Positions 8,051 to 15,453 of a DNA stretch of 40,883 nucleotides are shown piece by piece. Made by a program: the position numbers and the translations under genes. The stretch spans positions 1 through 40,883 of the forward strand of contig CAZLKT010000007.1 in the NCBI GenBank assembly GCA_964560205.1. The letters run 5' to 3'. The DNA is from CAZLKT01 sp964560205. GTDB taxonomy: Bacteria; Pseudomonadota; Alphaproteobacteria; Holosporales; Holosporaceae. Under the pieces are notes generated by a model. That model was not told the origin of the DNA. It worked only from the letters and a program-made list of their open reading frames with translations, and made no database searches. Position 1 is the stretch's first letter, and each line of letters starts with the position of its first letter.

Positions 8051-8842
8051 TTACCTTCCCCTACCTTTTTTATGAGCCACTTTACTGGAGCTGCGACTTT
8101 TTCCTTTCTTCACAGAATGTCCTGCGCGTGAAATAACCGGAGCATGATGAAGCACTGGAGCATGAACTACTGGAGCAGAATGAACTACTGGAGCTGGAGT
8201 AGGAGTAGGATGAACCACTGGAGCAGGTGCCACTGGAGTAGATTGAACTTCTAGAGCAGGTGCCGAAGCCGGTGTAGTATGTTCAGCTGATGATGACCCC
8301 TGGCTGTTACGGTAATATCTCTCCTCGTCATCATAATGATCTCTCATATCATGGCCACGGTTTTCATAGCCACGATCTCTCCTCATATCATCACGGTATT
8401 CTCTATCATAATACTGGGGATTTTCCCTGCCATAATACCCATCTCCTCTGCCATGGTAACCACGATTGTCATGGTAGTAATCGTCTCGACCATAGAAGTC
8501 TCTGTCTCGAGAAGGATACGGTTGTGGTGCTGGTACTGGTGCTGGCGCAAGGGTATCTCTCGTCGTCTTAATAGTGTTCACCACGGTCCCTGTTATCTCA
8601 GCACCTGCCTTCACTGCTTTATTCACTGCTTTGATTCCCTTAAAAATATGATGCCAGTTGCTTGTTTTTTCTCCTGTTTTTTCAGAGTTCAACTCCTCTG
8701 TCTTCTTTTTGTTATCATTTTTTTTCTTGTTATTCTCATTTTCTTTCTTGAGATTCTTATTACCCTTTCCATGGGAAATATCAGCACCAAAAAAGAATGC
8801 GAAAACCATGCAGGATAAGAAAATATTTTTTATATTTTTCAT
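8051..8842 (-). CDS. Exported protein with charged N part, Tyr/Asp/Arg-rich linker, APVVH repeats and basic tail
   Basis: 263 residues, no recognised family. A signal peptide ends near ADISHG-KG. A Lys/Asn/Glu-rich segment (residues 26-60) leads to a short amphipathic helix (IFKGIKAVNKAVKAGAEITGTVV). This occupies the same place as the TAGKGI repeats of its neighbour. Next come a Tyr/Asp/Arg/Gly-rich linker (GRDDYYHDNRGYHGRGDGYY) and a Pro/Ala/Val/His region with APVVH-type repeats. The tail, SVKKGKSRSSSKVAHKKGRGR, is strongly basic. AGGA lies nine bases before ATG 8842. The same order of modules as in the protein at 7101-8009 makes the two likely paralogues. Such low-complexity linkers often change quickly, so homologues may be hard to find by sequence alone. 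Confidence 0.72.
   Translation of the reverse strand: MKNIKNIFLSCMVFAFFFGADISHGKGNKNLKKENENNKKKNDNKKKTEELNSEKTGEKTSNWHHIFKGIKAVNKAVKAGAEITGTVVNTIKTTRDTLAPAPVPAPQPYPSRDRDFYGRDDYYHDNRGYHGRGDGYYGRENPQYYDREYRDDMRRDRGYENRGHDMRDHYDDEERYYRNSQGSSSAEHTTPASAPALEVQSTPVAPAPVVHPTPTPAPVVHSAPVVHAPVLHHAPVISRAGHSVKKGKSRSSSKVAHKKGRGR
8145..8235. repeat. Imperfect tandem repeat encoding the APVVH stretch
   Basis: Recurring blocks of the type ACTGGAGCA / GAACTACTGGAGC, in plus-strand orientation, encode the Pro-Ala-Val-His repeats in the exported protein at 8051-8842. A repeated unit inside one gene is a likely site of length variation between strains. Confidence 0.6.
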
Positions 8843-8867
8843 GATACACGTCCTTTTTTAAAAGTTT

Positions 8868-9062
8868 TTAAACGCAAAAATTTTGAAAGCAATTTGCCCG
8901 GCAAGCATTATATGTGTTATTATTTGCCCACTTGTTGCTGATGTTGCAATGTCTTGCACAGTTGTTATAGGCGGCGCTTTCGCAGCTGTAAGCTTTCTCA
9001 GCCCCCAAACATATCAAAGCAGCCACAAAGAAAGTCCCCGCATATTTCATAGAACTTCTCAT
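8868..9062 (-). CDS. Small exported twin-CX3C protein, first gene of the exported cluster
   Basis: 64 residues. The signal peptide covers about residues 1-26 (MKYAGTFFVAALICLGAEKAYS). The mature part has CARHC, 14 residues, CRANC, plus one extra cysteine at each end (SCES and NFCV). All six could pair as three disulfides. GGAGGA lies about ten bases before ATG 9062. This is the most upstream gene of the minus-strand run, with a TATAAT -10 box behind it. The spacing between the two CX3C motifs lies in the range seen in mitochondrial small Tim proteins. That is an analogy of pattern, not evidence of homology. Confidence 0.7.
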   Translation of the reverse strand: MRSSMKYAGTFFVAALICLGAEKAYSCESAAYNNCARHCNISNKWANNNTYNACRANCFQNFCV

Positions 9063-9096
9063 AATAAAAATTCCTCCAATATTAAAATTTTATTTC

Positions 9097-9102
9097 ATTA
9101 TA
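9097..9102 (-). promoter_or_regulatory. Possible -10 box for the exported-protein cluster
   Basis: On the minus strand this reads TATAAT, a perfect -10 hexamer, about 35 bases before the first start codon of the cluster. A convincing -35 is not visible in the AT-rich sequence behind it (nearest TTTACA is too close), so the call rests on the -10 and its position. Confidence 0.4.
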
Positions 9103-9188
9103 CTTATAAATATGTAAAAAAAATATTAAAAAAATGATTTGTATAAGATGAAAAAAATTTTTCTGAGAGGTGGTTTTCAAGATTTTTA

Positions 9189-9197
9189 TGCTATACT
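9189..9197 (+). promoter_or_regulatory. Extended -10 promoter for the CpoB-like gene
   Basis: TGCTATACT fits the extended -10 form TGnTATACT, 31 bases before ATG 9229. Extended -10 promoters tolerate a poor -35, and none is obvious here. Position and match make this the likely promoter of the gene at 9229. Confidence 0.5.
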
Positions 9198-9228
9198 GCT
9201 CTCACGAAAAAGAAAGTGAGAGAGGTTC

Positions 9229-10098
9229 ATGGAAATGAGCTCTTTTGTGGGAAAAAAGCACAAGTGGATCTGCAGGATGATCTTATCCGTGACCATCCTC
9301 GCAACGGGACTCCATGTACATGGGGAGGCAATAGAAGACACGTACGACACAGAAACATATGAAGAGACATCCTCTCAAAAAACAAAAGATAAACGCATGA
9401 GACAGTTAAAAAAAGAACTTCAGGAGCTTCGATTGCGCTTGTCTCAGGTGGAAACTCAACTGGCTGAGCAAGAAACATCCACATCACCTCCTCCCATCGC
9501 TCCTCTGGATGGTGCCCCATACATATCTCCCGCACCGACCGAAATCATAGAGGAAAATGTTTCACCTGAAACAGACTTTTCCACAGATATGGATGCATCT
9601 CCACCACAACAGAAGTCACAAAGCATCGAATGGAAGCAAGGAGTTCTTCCTGAAAAAACACGAGAAGAAATATTTCGCGTGAAAGAGGTACCTGCCACCC
9701 TTCCGGGGGCCCGAAAAGCTCTGGAGAATGGGCAGATCGAAGAGGCAAAAAAAATGCTCCATCAGATATCACAGGAAGTTTCCCACCCAGAAGCTCCCTA
9801 TCTCTTAGGCATCATCGCCCTTTGGAGTGATAAAGCATATGGAGCGGCTTATAAATTTTTTGTTTCTGCATACGCTCTTTCGCAACAAAACCAAACTCAT
9901 GCGCTTTTGGGCCTCTCCTGTCTTGTGCGCATGGCTGAAGCTCTTTATGCACAAGGAAAAAAGCCGGAAGCTCATAAAGTCCTTCTGCATTATCATAAAA
10001 AAGCAGATGCGTTTCGCAAAAAAAACCTTTCCTCAGAAGCGTACAAAGCATTTTCAGCTCTGGAAGAGGATGCAAAAACCCTTGAGAAAAAAGGATAG
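9229..10098 (+). CDS. CpoB/YbgF-like periplasmic coiled-coil and TPR protein
   Basis: 289 residues. The layout fits CpoB (YbgF), the TolA-binding periplasmic protein that links the Tol-Pal machine to peptidoglycan synthesis during division. It has a signal peptide (about residues 8-33), a coiled coil (LKKELQELRLRLSQVETQLAEQE, about 64-86), a Pro/Ser-rich linker, and C-terminal TPR-like helices (GIIALWSDKAYGAAYKFF, then ALLGLSCLVRMAEALYAQGK). The usual CpoB TPR consensus is only loosely matched, and no tol or pal gene is nearby, so the assignment is tentative. Two starts are possible: ATG 9229, or ATG 9235, which has better spacing from GAGAGG. It could instead be an unrelated TPR lipoprotein-like factor. 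Confidence 0.6.
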   Translation: MEMSSFVGKKHKWICRMILSVTILATGLHVHGEAIEDTYDTETYEETSSQKTKDKRMRQLKKELQELRLRLSQVETQLAEQETSTSPPPIAPLDGAPYISPAPTEIIEENVSPETDFSTDMDASPPQQKSQSIEWKQGVLPEKTREEIFRVKEVPATLPGARKALENGQIEEAKKMLHQISQEVSHPEAPYLLGIIALWSDKAYGAAYKFFVSAYALSQQNQTHALLGLSCLVRMAEALYAQGKKPEAHKVLLHYHKKADAFRKKNLSSEAYKAFSALEEDAKTLEKKG

Positions 10099-10103
10099 CA
10101 CCA

Positions 10104-10135
10104 GAGCTTCCCCCCCAGGGGGCGTCTTTTTTCTC
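10104..10135 (+). terminator. Possible intrinsic terminator after the CpoB-like gene
   Basis: A C-run followed by a G-run (CCCCCCAGGGGG) can form a short GC hairpin, and a run of T (10127-10132) follows. The loop is tight and the stem imperfect, so this is a moderate call. It would separate the CpoB-like gene from grxD. Confidence 0.4.
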
Positions 10136-10206
10136 CACCTCCGTGGATAATTTTCTCCTCCTACGGTATACTTGCCCATAGACATGACTGGAAAGAGGAT
10201 AACCCC

Positions 10207-10542
10207 ATGGAAGCCCATCAGAACTATACCCACATCCAAAACATTTTGGAAAAATACCCGGTGGTGCTTTTTATGAAGGGGACCCCCGATTACCCTGCCT
10301 GCGGATTTTCTCATACGGTGGTGGCGGCTCTAAAGCTCCTAGGTACACAGTTTCATAGTGTGGATATATTGGAAGACCCAGAGTTGCGGCAAAATCTGAA
10401 AACCTTTTCCCAATGGCCCACCTTTCCTCAGCTTTATGTGAAAGGCCAGCTTATTGGTGGCTGCGATATTGTGCGTGAAATGATGGACTCCCACGAATTG
10501 GAAACCATACTCGCCCCCTATACCGCCACGGCTACATTATAA
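10207..10542 (+). CDS. grxD: Monothiol glutaredoxin GrxD (Grx4 type)
   Basis: 111 residues, full family length. Monothiol glutaredoxins of this type bind a glutathione-ligated [2Fe-2S] cluster as a dimer, often with BolA, and pass it on in iron-sulfur assembly. The signature CGFS is at residues 32-35, preceded by the glutathione-binding lysine (MKGTP, K24). WPTFPQLYVKGQLIGGCDI near residues 75-93 completes the binding pocket. ATG 10207 is preceded by AGAGGATAACCCC. No bolA is adjacent. It fits with NfuA and the HscB domain elsewhere in the window, which serve the same pathway. Confidence 0.95.
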   Translation: MEAHQNYTHIQNILEKYPVVLFMKGTPDYPACGFSHTVVAALKLLGTQFHSVDILEDPELRQNLKTFSQWPTFPQLYVKGQLIGGCDIVREMMDSHELETILAPYTATATL

Positions 10543-10696
10543 AGCTCATTCCCCATCTTATCCTGGACAGTCTTTTTTGAGCGTCCCCAAATATGGCCCT
10601 CTCCATTTCAGCATTGGAAGAAGAACGAAGGCCAACCCCACGGATTCGATACTTCTCACTGGGAATAATAGTTTTTCTTTGATCAGCATCAGACAT
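10532..10696 (-). CDS. Possible 54-residue basic protein
   Basis: A short frame antisense to the grxD-uvrB gap, from ATG 10696 to TAG 10532, overlapping the 3' end of grxD. The product starts MSDADQRKTIIPSEKYRIR and is rich in Arg, Ser and Lys, with an amphipathic second half (SNAEMERAIFGDAQKRLSRI). The composition is protein-like and the frame fills the gap neatly. The ribosome site (GAGAGA directly before ATG) is too close to be ideal. Without homologues the gene is only a candidate; it was too short to be picked up by usual length cutoffs. Confidence 0.35.
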   Translation of the reverse strand: MSDADQRKTIIPSEKYRIRGVGLRSSSNAEMERAIFGDAQKRLSRIRWGMSFIM

Positions 10697-10723
10697 TCTC
10701 TCAAACTCTTAGAACACGCACGC

Positions 10724-10739
10724 TATAATGTGTTATAAT
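10724..10739 (+). promoter_or_regulatory. Tandem -10 boxes upstream of uvrB
   Basis: Two perfect TATAAT hexamers, 10724-10729 and 10734-10739, lie 33 to 48 bases before the uvrB start. Neither has a strong -35, but the pair is unlikely by chance in this context. They probably define one or two closely spaced uvrB start sites. Confidence 0.5.
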
Positions 10740-10771
10740 GGAAGGAAGAGTTTAAGGATGGCTGGAATCAT

Positions 10772-12832
10772 ATGATGGGTGCAGGGGTGCCGCCAGAGCA
10801 CGTCTTTCTGCGAGAGCGCACAACAAAACCATTTCGTTTGGTGTCACCTTTTCAGCCCACCGGGGATCAGCCCCATGCCATTGCTGCGCTGTGTGCTGGA
10901 GTTGAACATGGAGAACAGGATCAGGTACTTTTAGGCGTCACGGGATCGGGTAAGACATTCACTGTGGCTAATGTAATCCAACATCTCCAGAGGCCCACCC
11001 TCATCCTGGCTCCCAATAAAACCCTCGCAGCACAGCTTTATGGTGAATTAAAGACATTTTTTCCTGATAATGCGGTGGAATATTTTGTCTCCTACTATGA
11101 CTATTATCGTCCAGAAGCGTACATCCCCCATGCGGACGTCTTCATCGAAAAGGAAGCGTCCATCAATGCGCAAATTGAACGCATGCGTCACAGCGCCACC
11201 AGAGCATTGTTGGAGAGGAATGACGTCATTGTGGTGGCAAGCGTTTCATGTATTTACGGATTGGGCTCTGTGGATTTTTATTATGGCCTTACCTTCACGG
11301 TGGAAGTGGGACAAAAAATCTCCATGAAAAAGCTTTTTTCACAACTGACACACTTACAGTACAAAAGACAGGATATCGATTTCCAGAGAGGAGATTTTCG
11401 TGTACGAGGTGATCGTATAGACATTTTTCCCTCTCATTATGAAAATCGCGCATGGAGTATATCGTTTTGGGGTGATGAAGTTGAGAGCATTAAGGAAATT
11501 GATGTTCTCACGGGCAACTCATTTTTTTCCTTGGAAAAAATTATAATATTTCCCAACAGCCATTATGTCACTCCTGGTCCCACCATACAGCAAGCCATTA
11601 CTGGGATTAAGAAAGAGCTGAAGCAACGTTTGGACGAGCTCACCCATGAAGATCGCTTGGTGGAGGCCCAACGTCTCAGGGAACGCATCTCCTATGATAT
11701 AGAAACCATGAGCGCCACGGGAAGCTGCCCTGGTATTGAGAACTATTCTCGATATCTTACGGGTCGAGCCCCCGGGGAAGCCCCCCCAACACTTTTTGAG
11801 TATTTCCCCAAAAACTCCCTTTTAGTGGTGGATGAAAGCCATGTCAGCATCCCACAACTCCGAGGCATGTATCTGGGGGATAAAAGTCGAAAAACGACTC
11901 TTTCTGAGTATGGATTTCGTTTGCCATCTTGCAGAGACAATCGCCCCCTCATGTTTGAAGAATGGGAGGAAAAGCGGCCACAAACCCTTTTTGTATCCGC
12001 CACCCCAGGTCCATGGGAATTGGAGAAAACCTCTGGCACTGTTATTGAGCAAGTTTTACGCCCCACAGGACTTTTGGATCCCATATGCGAAGTACGTCCC
12101 AGCCACAACCAAATGGAAAATTTGGTAGGAGAAATGCATAAGGTTATCCAAGAAAAAGGCAGAGTTCTGGTGGTGACCCTTACTAAACGCATGGCTGAAG
12201 ATCTTTCAGAGTATCTGGGAGACATTGGCATGAGATCTCGATACATGCATTCAGATATCAATGTGTTGGAGCGCATTGAGATTCTTCAAGATCTTCGCAA
12301 GGGTATTTTTGATGTTCTCATTGGCATTAATTTGCTTCGAGAAGGCCTTGATATCCCAGAATGTCAAATGGTGGCTATTTTTGATGCAGACAAGGAGGGG
12401 TATTTGCGTTCACGCACATCTTTGATCCAGATTATGGGGCGTGCCGCACGACATCCAAAGGGAAAAGTTCTCCTGTATGCAGACAAAATGACTGATGCTC
12501 TGCAACAAGCCCTTGGTGAAACTTTTCGACGACGCCAAAAACAAGAAGAATATAACACCGCCCACGGCATCACACCCCGTGCCGTAAGCTCCTCCGGAGC
12601 CCTAGAAATTTCCTTGGAGGATAATGCTGTGTCCTCCCTTTTACCTTCTCAAACCCCTAAGACTTCTAAGCCTTCTAAAATGTCTAAGGCTTCCAAGACA
12701 TCTCAAGGTCCTCTCAAAAAATCACTGGAAACTTTACGCTTGGAAATGTTGGCAGCTGCCGAGCAATTGGATTTTGAAAAAGCAGCGGCTTTGCGAGATG
12801 AGATTGCTGCACGCGGGAAAAAATCCTTTTAA
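10772..12832 (+). CDS. uvrB: Excinuclease ABC subunit B
   Basis: 686 residues. UvrB is the central damage-verification helicase of nucleotide excision repair: it is loaded by UvrA, inserts a beta hairpin into the strand and recruits UvrC. Walker A is GVTGSGKT (residues 55-62). The beta-hairpin region reads YYDYYRPEAYIP (about 112-123). Walker B is DESH. Motif VI lies in QIMGRAARHPKGK. The C-terminal UVR coiled coil, which contacts UvrC, is LEMLAAAEQLDFEKAAALRDEI. Between helicase and UVR motif lies an odd linker of repeated Pro/Thr/Ser/Lys words (PKTSKPSKMSKASKTS). The ATG pair at 10772/10775 lacks a close ribosome site; AAGGA is 13 bases away. uvrA and uvrC are not in the window. Confidence 0.97.
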   Translation: MMGAGVPPEHVFLRERTTKPFRLVSPFQPTGDQPHAIAALCAGVEHGEQDQVLLGVTGSGKTFTVANVIQHLQRPTLILAPNKTLAAQLYGELKTFFPDNAVEYFVSYYDYYRPEAYIPHADVFIEKEASINAQIERMRHSATRALLERNDVIVVASVSCIYGLGSVDFYYGLTFTVEVGQKISMKKLFSQLTHLQYKRQDIDFQRGDFRVRGDRIDIFPSHYENRAWSISFWGDEVESIKEIDVLTGNSFFSLEKIIIFPNSHYVTPGPTIQQAITGIKKELKQRLDELTHEDRLVEAQRLRERISYDIETMSATGSCPGIENYSRYLTGRAPGEAPPTLFEYFPKNSLLVVDESHVSIPQLRGMYLGDKSRKTTLSEYGFRLPSCRDNRPLMFEEWEEKRPQTLFVSATPGPWELEKTSGTVIEQVLRPTGLLDPICEVRPSHNQMENLVGEMHKVIQEKGRVLVVTLTKRMAEDLSEYLGDIGMRSRYMHSDINVLERIEILQDLRKGIFDVLIGINLLREGLDIPECQMVAIFDADKEGYLRSRTSLIQIMGRAARHPKGKVLLYADKMTDALQQALGETFRRRQKQEEYNTAHGITPRAVSSSGALEISLEDNAVSSLLPSQTPKTSKPSKMSKASKTSQGPLKKSLETLRLEMLAAAEQLDFEKAAALRDEIAARGKKSF

Positions 12833-13371
12833 TTCCCCATCTCTTTTGCAAGGAAGGTCTCCGCCATGTGAAGGGATTTTTCCAAAGCATCCTCCAAAAA
12901 AGGCTTCTCTGAAACAGAAAAATTACCAAGCACATAGGACGATACATCCATTTTCTCCGAAGGAGGACGTCCAATACCCAAGCGAACGCGCCCATACTCT
13001 GATCCACAATGTGCGCTTATGCTGCGAAGACCATTGTGCCCATTATGTCCACCGCCCTCTTTCCATCTGACTTCTCCCGGTGCAAGATCTAATTCATCAT
13101 GAAAAACAACAACCTTCTTCAAGGGAATTTTATAAAAACGTACAAGGGGTGCCACCGCCTCCCCAGAGAGATTCATATAACTGATGGGCAAACAGAGGAG
13201 CACATCTTTTCCGTGAACCTCTGCATGGGAAAGATATGCATTTCCTTTCAACAATAATGGCGGGAAGGAGAGTGCCTCGGCGATTCTTTCCACAGCACGA
13301 AACCCCGCATTATGCCTCTGGTGTGCATGGCCAGAACCCGGATTGCCAAGTCCCACAAAAAGAATATCCAT
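12829..13371 (-). CDS. pth: Peptidyl-tRNA hydrolase
   Basis: 180 residues from the chosen start. Pth releases the tRNA from peptidyl-tRNAs that drop off the ribosome. The start MDILFVGLGNPG places the active-site residues at N10 and H20 (RHN), as in E. coli, with D92 (FHDELD) and N113 (GGHNGHNG). AGGAGG lies nine bases before ATG 13371; an alternative ATG six bases earlier is only three bases from it. The stop shares TTAA with the uvrB stop, so these genes overlap tail to tail. The DUF3501 gene ends 13 bases upstream, and its last codons carry the pth ribosome site. Confidence 0.96.
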   Translation of the reverse strand: MDILFVGLGNPGSGHAHQRHNAGFRAVERIAEALSFPPLLLKGNAYLSHAEVHGKDVLLCLPISYMNLSGEAVAPLVRFYKIPLKKVVVFHDELDLAPGEVRWKEGGGHNGHNGLRSISAHCGSEYGRVRLGIGRPPSEKMDVSSYVLGNFSVSEKPFLEDALEKSLHMAETFLAKEMGN

Positions 13372-13384
13372 GGCCATCGCCCTC

Positions 13385-14008
13385 CTATTCTCGAGAAAGG
13401 ATGTCCCACAAGGGCTGTGGTATCTGCTCTGTATAGTGATAGTGGGGATGTTCAATGGACAGATATGGAGCTTTTTCTGGAAGCGCCACATTTTTTTCTT
13501 TTCTCACTTTTAAAAAATTCACCGTGGAGGCCTTGTGCAAATGCATGGATGTATCGTGCTCATCAATGGGATACGCATGAAGCACAAAGTCATTCTCCCC
13601 ACGAAGAAAAATTTTCTTTTCTATATTCACCAGATCTGCAAGTTGCTGTGGTCGACTATTGGTGGAAAGAAACTCCAACATGAAGGTGAAAACCAATTCT
13701 CCAGCGGCAGGGATGAGGGGATTATACGCCATAAGCTCATCAAGGGCTTGAGCATCTCCTCCTTGCTCCAAGCGAAGCATCTCCTGGATCTGCCACCACA
13801 AAAGAGTTTTGTTTTCGAAAAGAACCGTAGACCATGGTCCTATCTTCATACGACGCTTTTCCTTTTCCCCTATAATCAGAGGAAGAATGAAGGGCCGTAC
13901 CTCATGAAATTTTTCAAGGGGCCACAGATCCTGCAGAGTGATGGGAGTATTGGGAGAGGATGGACACAAATCTTGAAAGCATAAATTGGTATGATGGGAA
14001 TTACGCAT
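13385..14008 (-). CDS. DUF3501 family protein
   Basis: 207 residues. Matches DUF3501, a family of unknown biochemical role found beside Fe-S oxidoreductases of the GlpC type. Family pattern: TLQDLWPLEKFHEVRPFILPLIIGEKEKRR near the N terminus, then the core VLFENKTLLWWQIQEMLRLEQ, and AYNPLIPAAGELVFTFMLE. The start ATG 14008 overlaps the last codons of the upstream Fe-S gene by 8 bases, which argues for coupled translation and a joint function. Later residues are rich in His (HPHYHYTEQIP), which might bind metal; this is speculation. The rubrerythrin gene that often completes this trio is absent. Confidence 0.85.
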   Translation of the reverse strand: MRNSHHTNLCFQDLCPSSPNTPITLQDLWPLEKFHEVRPFILPLIIGEKEKRRMKIGPWSTVLFENKTLLWWQIQEMLRLEQGGDAQALDELMAYNPLIPAAGELVFTFMLEFLSTNSRPQQLADLVNIEKKIFLRGENDFVLHAYPIDEHDTSMHLHKASTVNFLKVRKEKNVALPEKAPYLSIEHPHYHYTEQIPQPLWDILSRE

Positions 14009-15380
14009 GCTGTAAAAACTCCAGTGGAAAAAGGGACAGAGAGGTGGCAAAAATTTCAACGGGATGGGCAAAAATAGGTTTTGGCATAGCAGTCTTCTGA
14101 GATGATGATGATTTTTGAAAACCTTGACGTATACATGTTAAGGCCAAAGGACACTCTGATGCAATAAAGGAAAATGCTTCTTCTTTCATGGCATGCACTA
14201 AGGGAGCGCCCACCTTCATGGATTCCTCAAAATGCTCTTTATGAAAACCCCACATGCCCCCATGACCCGAACACATGTCAAAAAGCTTTACTGGCGTATC
14301 CACCATATAGTGCAATAACTCCTGGGCCTTACTTCCAGTATTCTGAGCCCGCACATGACAAGCATTATGCAGGGAAATTCCCTGAGGAAATGGCGTGCTT
14401 TGGGGAGTAATTTTCTTGTCCTTCAAAAATTTTACCAGATACTCACAAAGATCCCATGTGTTTTCAGAAATCATATGAACTGTTGTATTTTTTGAAAGAA
14501 GCGCGGGAAACTGTTCTCGCAACATAAGGGTACACGAAGGTGTTAACGACAAAACCGCGGTGGCTCCCGCGGAGTACATATCTTTGTGCAAAGCTTCTGT
14601 TATATGCTCTGCCTTCTGTGCAATATCAGGAAGACAGCCCTGCTCCCAGAGGGGCATTCCACAACACCCAGGATAACTGAGAACCACTTCTACTCCGTAA
14701 TATGCCAGAATTGCACATGCCGCCACCGCTGTTCGAGAATGGTAATAGTTGTTCAGACATGTGATATACACCACAAGTTTTTCACCATAGGCAACACCTT
14801 GGGAATTGGGCTTTGGGGGTGTCCATTTTATCATGGGAGTATGACGAAATGCAGGAAGCTCTGCCTTTCTATGGATGCCCACGGTCTTCTCCATGAGCAC
14901 TCGTGTGGCAGAACACGTGCTGATGGCGTTGCTCACAGAAGAGCATGCCATGGCAAGAGGCGCATAACTGTCAACATGAGCCATGGTTTTCTTGATCCAC
15001 TCTCGCATCTGAAATTTCCGTGACTGAATAGCCCGATAGCGCAAAATTGCCCTTGGCAAATCAACTGCCCAGGGATGGGGAGGCACATAAGGGCATTTTG
15101 CCATAAAGCACAGGTCACATAATGTACAGGAAGGAAGAATATCTTTTATATGGGCAGAAGATATCTTCTCCACATCCCCATCCACAGCCTGAGAATCCAG
15201 AATTGTAAAAAGCCTGGGAAAAAGCCCACATAAATTAAAACATCGCCGACATGTGTGACAAATATCAAAAATACGTCGAAGCTCCTTCTCCACCTCCTGC
15301 TCATCATAAAATGCATCATCCTTCCACGGAATAGGCGAACGATGGGGATTAAGAGGTGGTCTCACATCTGACGACTTCAC
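14001..15380 (-). CDS. GlpC-like iron-sulfur oxidoreductase (heterodisulfide-reductase-related)
   Basis: 459 residues. Two [4Fe-4S] motifs lie near the N terminus: CHTCRRCFNLC (C41, C44, C47, C51) and CTLCDLCFMAKCP (C85, C88, C91, C96). Two CCG-type domains follow: SYPGCCGMPLW around residue 240, and a second, more degenerate one with NACHVRAQ and DMCSGHGGMWGF. This is the layout of the cytosolic Fe-S subunit paired with DUF3501, proposed to act in electron transfer linked to peroxide or rubrerythrin metabolism; the reaction is not known. The start is GTG 15380 with weak ribosome signals. The second CCG motif reads CSGHGG rather than CCG, which may alter cluster binding. Confidence 0.86.
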   Translation of the reverse strand: MKSSDVRPPLNPHRSPIPWKDDAFYDEQEVEKELRRIFDICHTCRRCFNLCGLFPRLFTILDSQAVDGDVEKISSAHIKDILPSCTLCDLCFMAKCPYVPPHPWAVDLPRAILRYRAIQSRKFQMREWIKKTMAHVDSYAPLAMACSSVSNAISTCSATRVLMEKTVGIHRKAELPAFRHTPMIKWTPPKPNSQGVAYGEKLVVYITCLNNYYHSRTAVAACAILAYYGVEVVLSYPGCCGMPLWEQGCLPDIAQKAEHITEALHKDMYSAGATAVLSLTPSCTLMLREQFPALLSKNTTVHMISENTWDLCEYLVKFLKDKKITPQSTPFPQGISLHNACHVRAQNTGSKAQELLHYMVDTPVKLFDMCSGHGGMWGFHKEHFEESMKVGAPLVHAMKEEAFSFIASECPLALTCIRQGFQKSSSSQKTAMPKPIFAHPVEIFATSLSLFPLEFLQHA

Positions 15381-15453
15381 ATCCAGTACCTAAATCTTCC
15401 CACGGGATTTCATAATATACATGAACTTATAAAAAAACAATCAAGAAAAATTC

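Noticed and set aside
7669..8136. Plus-strand open frame rich in Ala/Val/Phe/Pro opposite the exported protein
   Set aside because: It is the complement of the KTAGKGI repeats; repeats on one strand give open frames on the other.
7290..8240. Possible CRISPR or minisatellite array
   Set aside because: The repeats lie in coding frames, vary in length and have no spacers, so they are intragenic protein repeats.
8868..9062. True mitochondrial-type Tim protein
   Set aside because: Only the CX3C pattern agrees. The rest of the sequence, and the signal peptide, show no sign of homology.
11743..12276. A 177-codon minus-strand open frame inside uvrB
   Set aside because: Antisense shadow of conserved helicase motifs, without a start signal.
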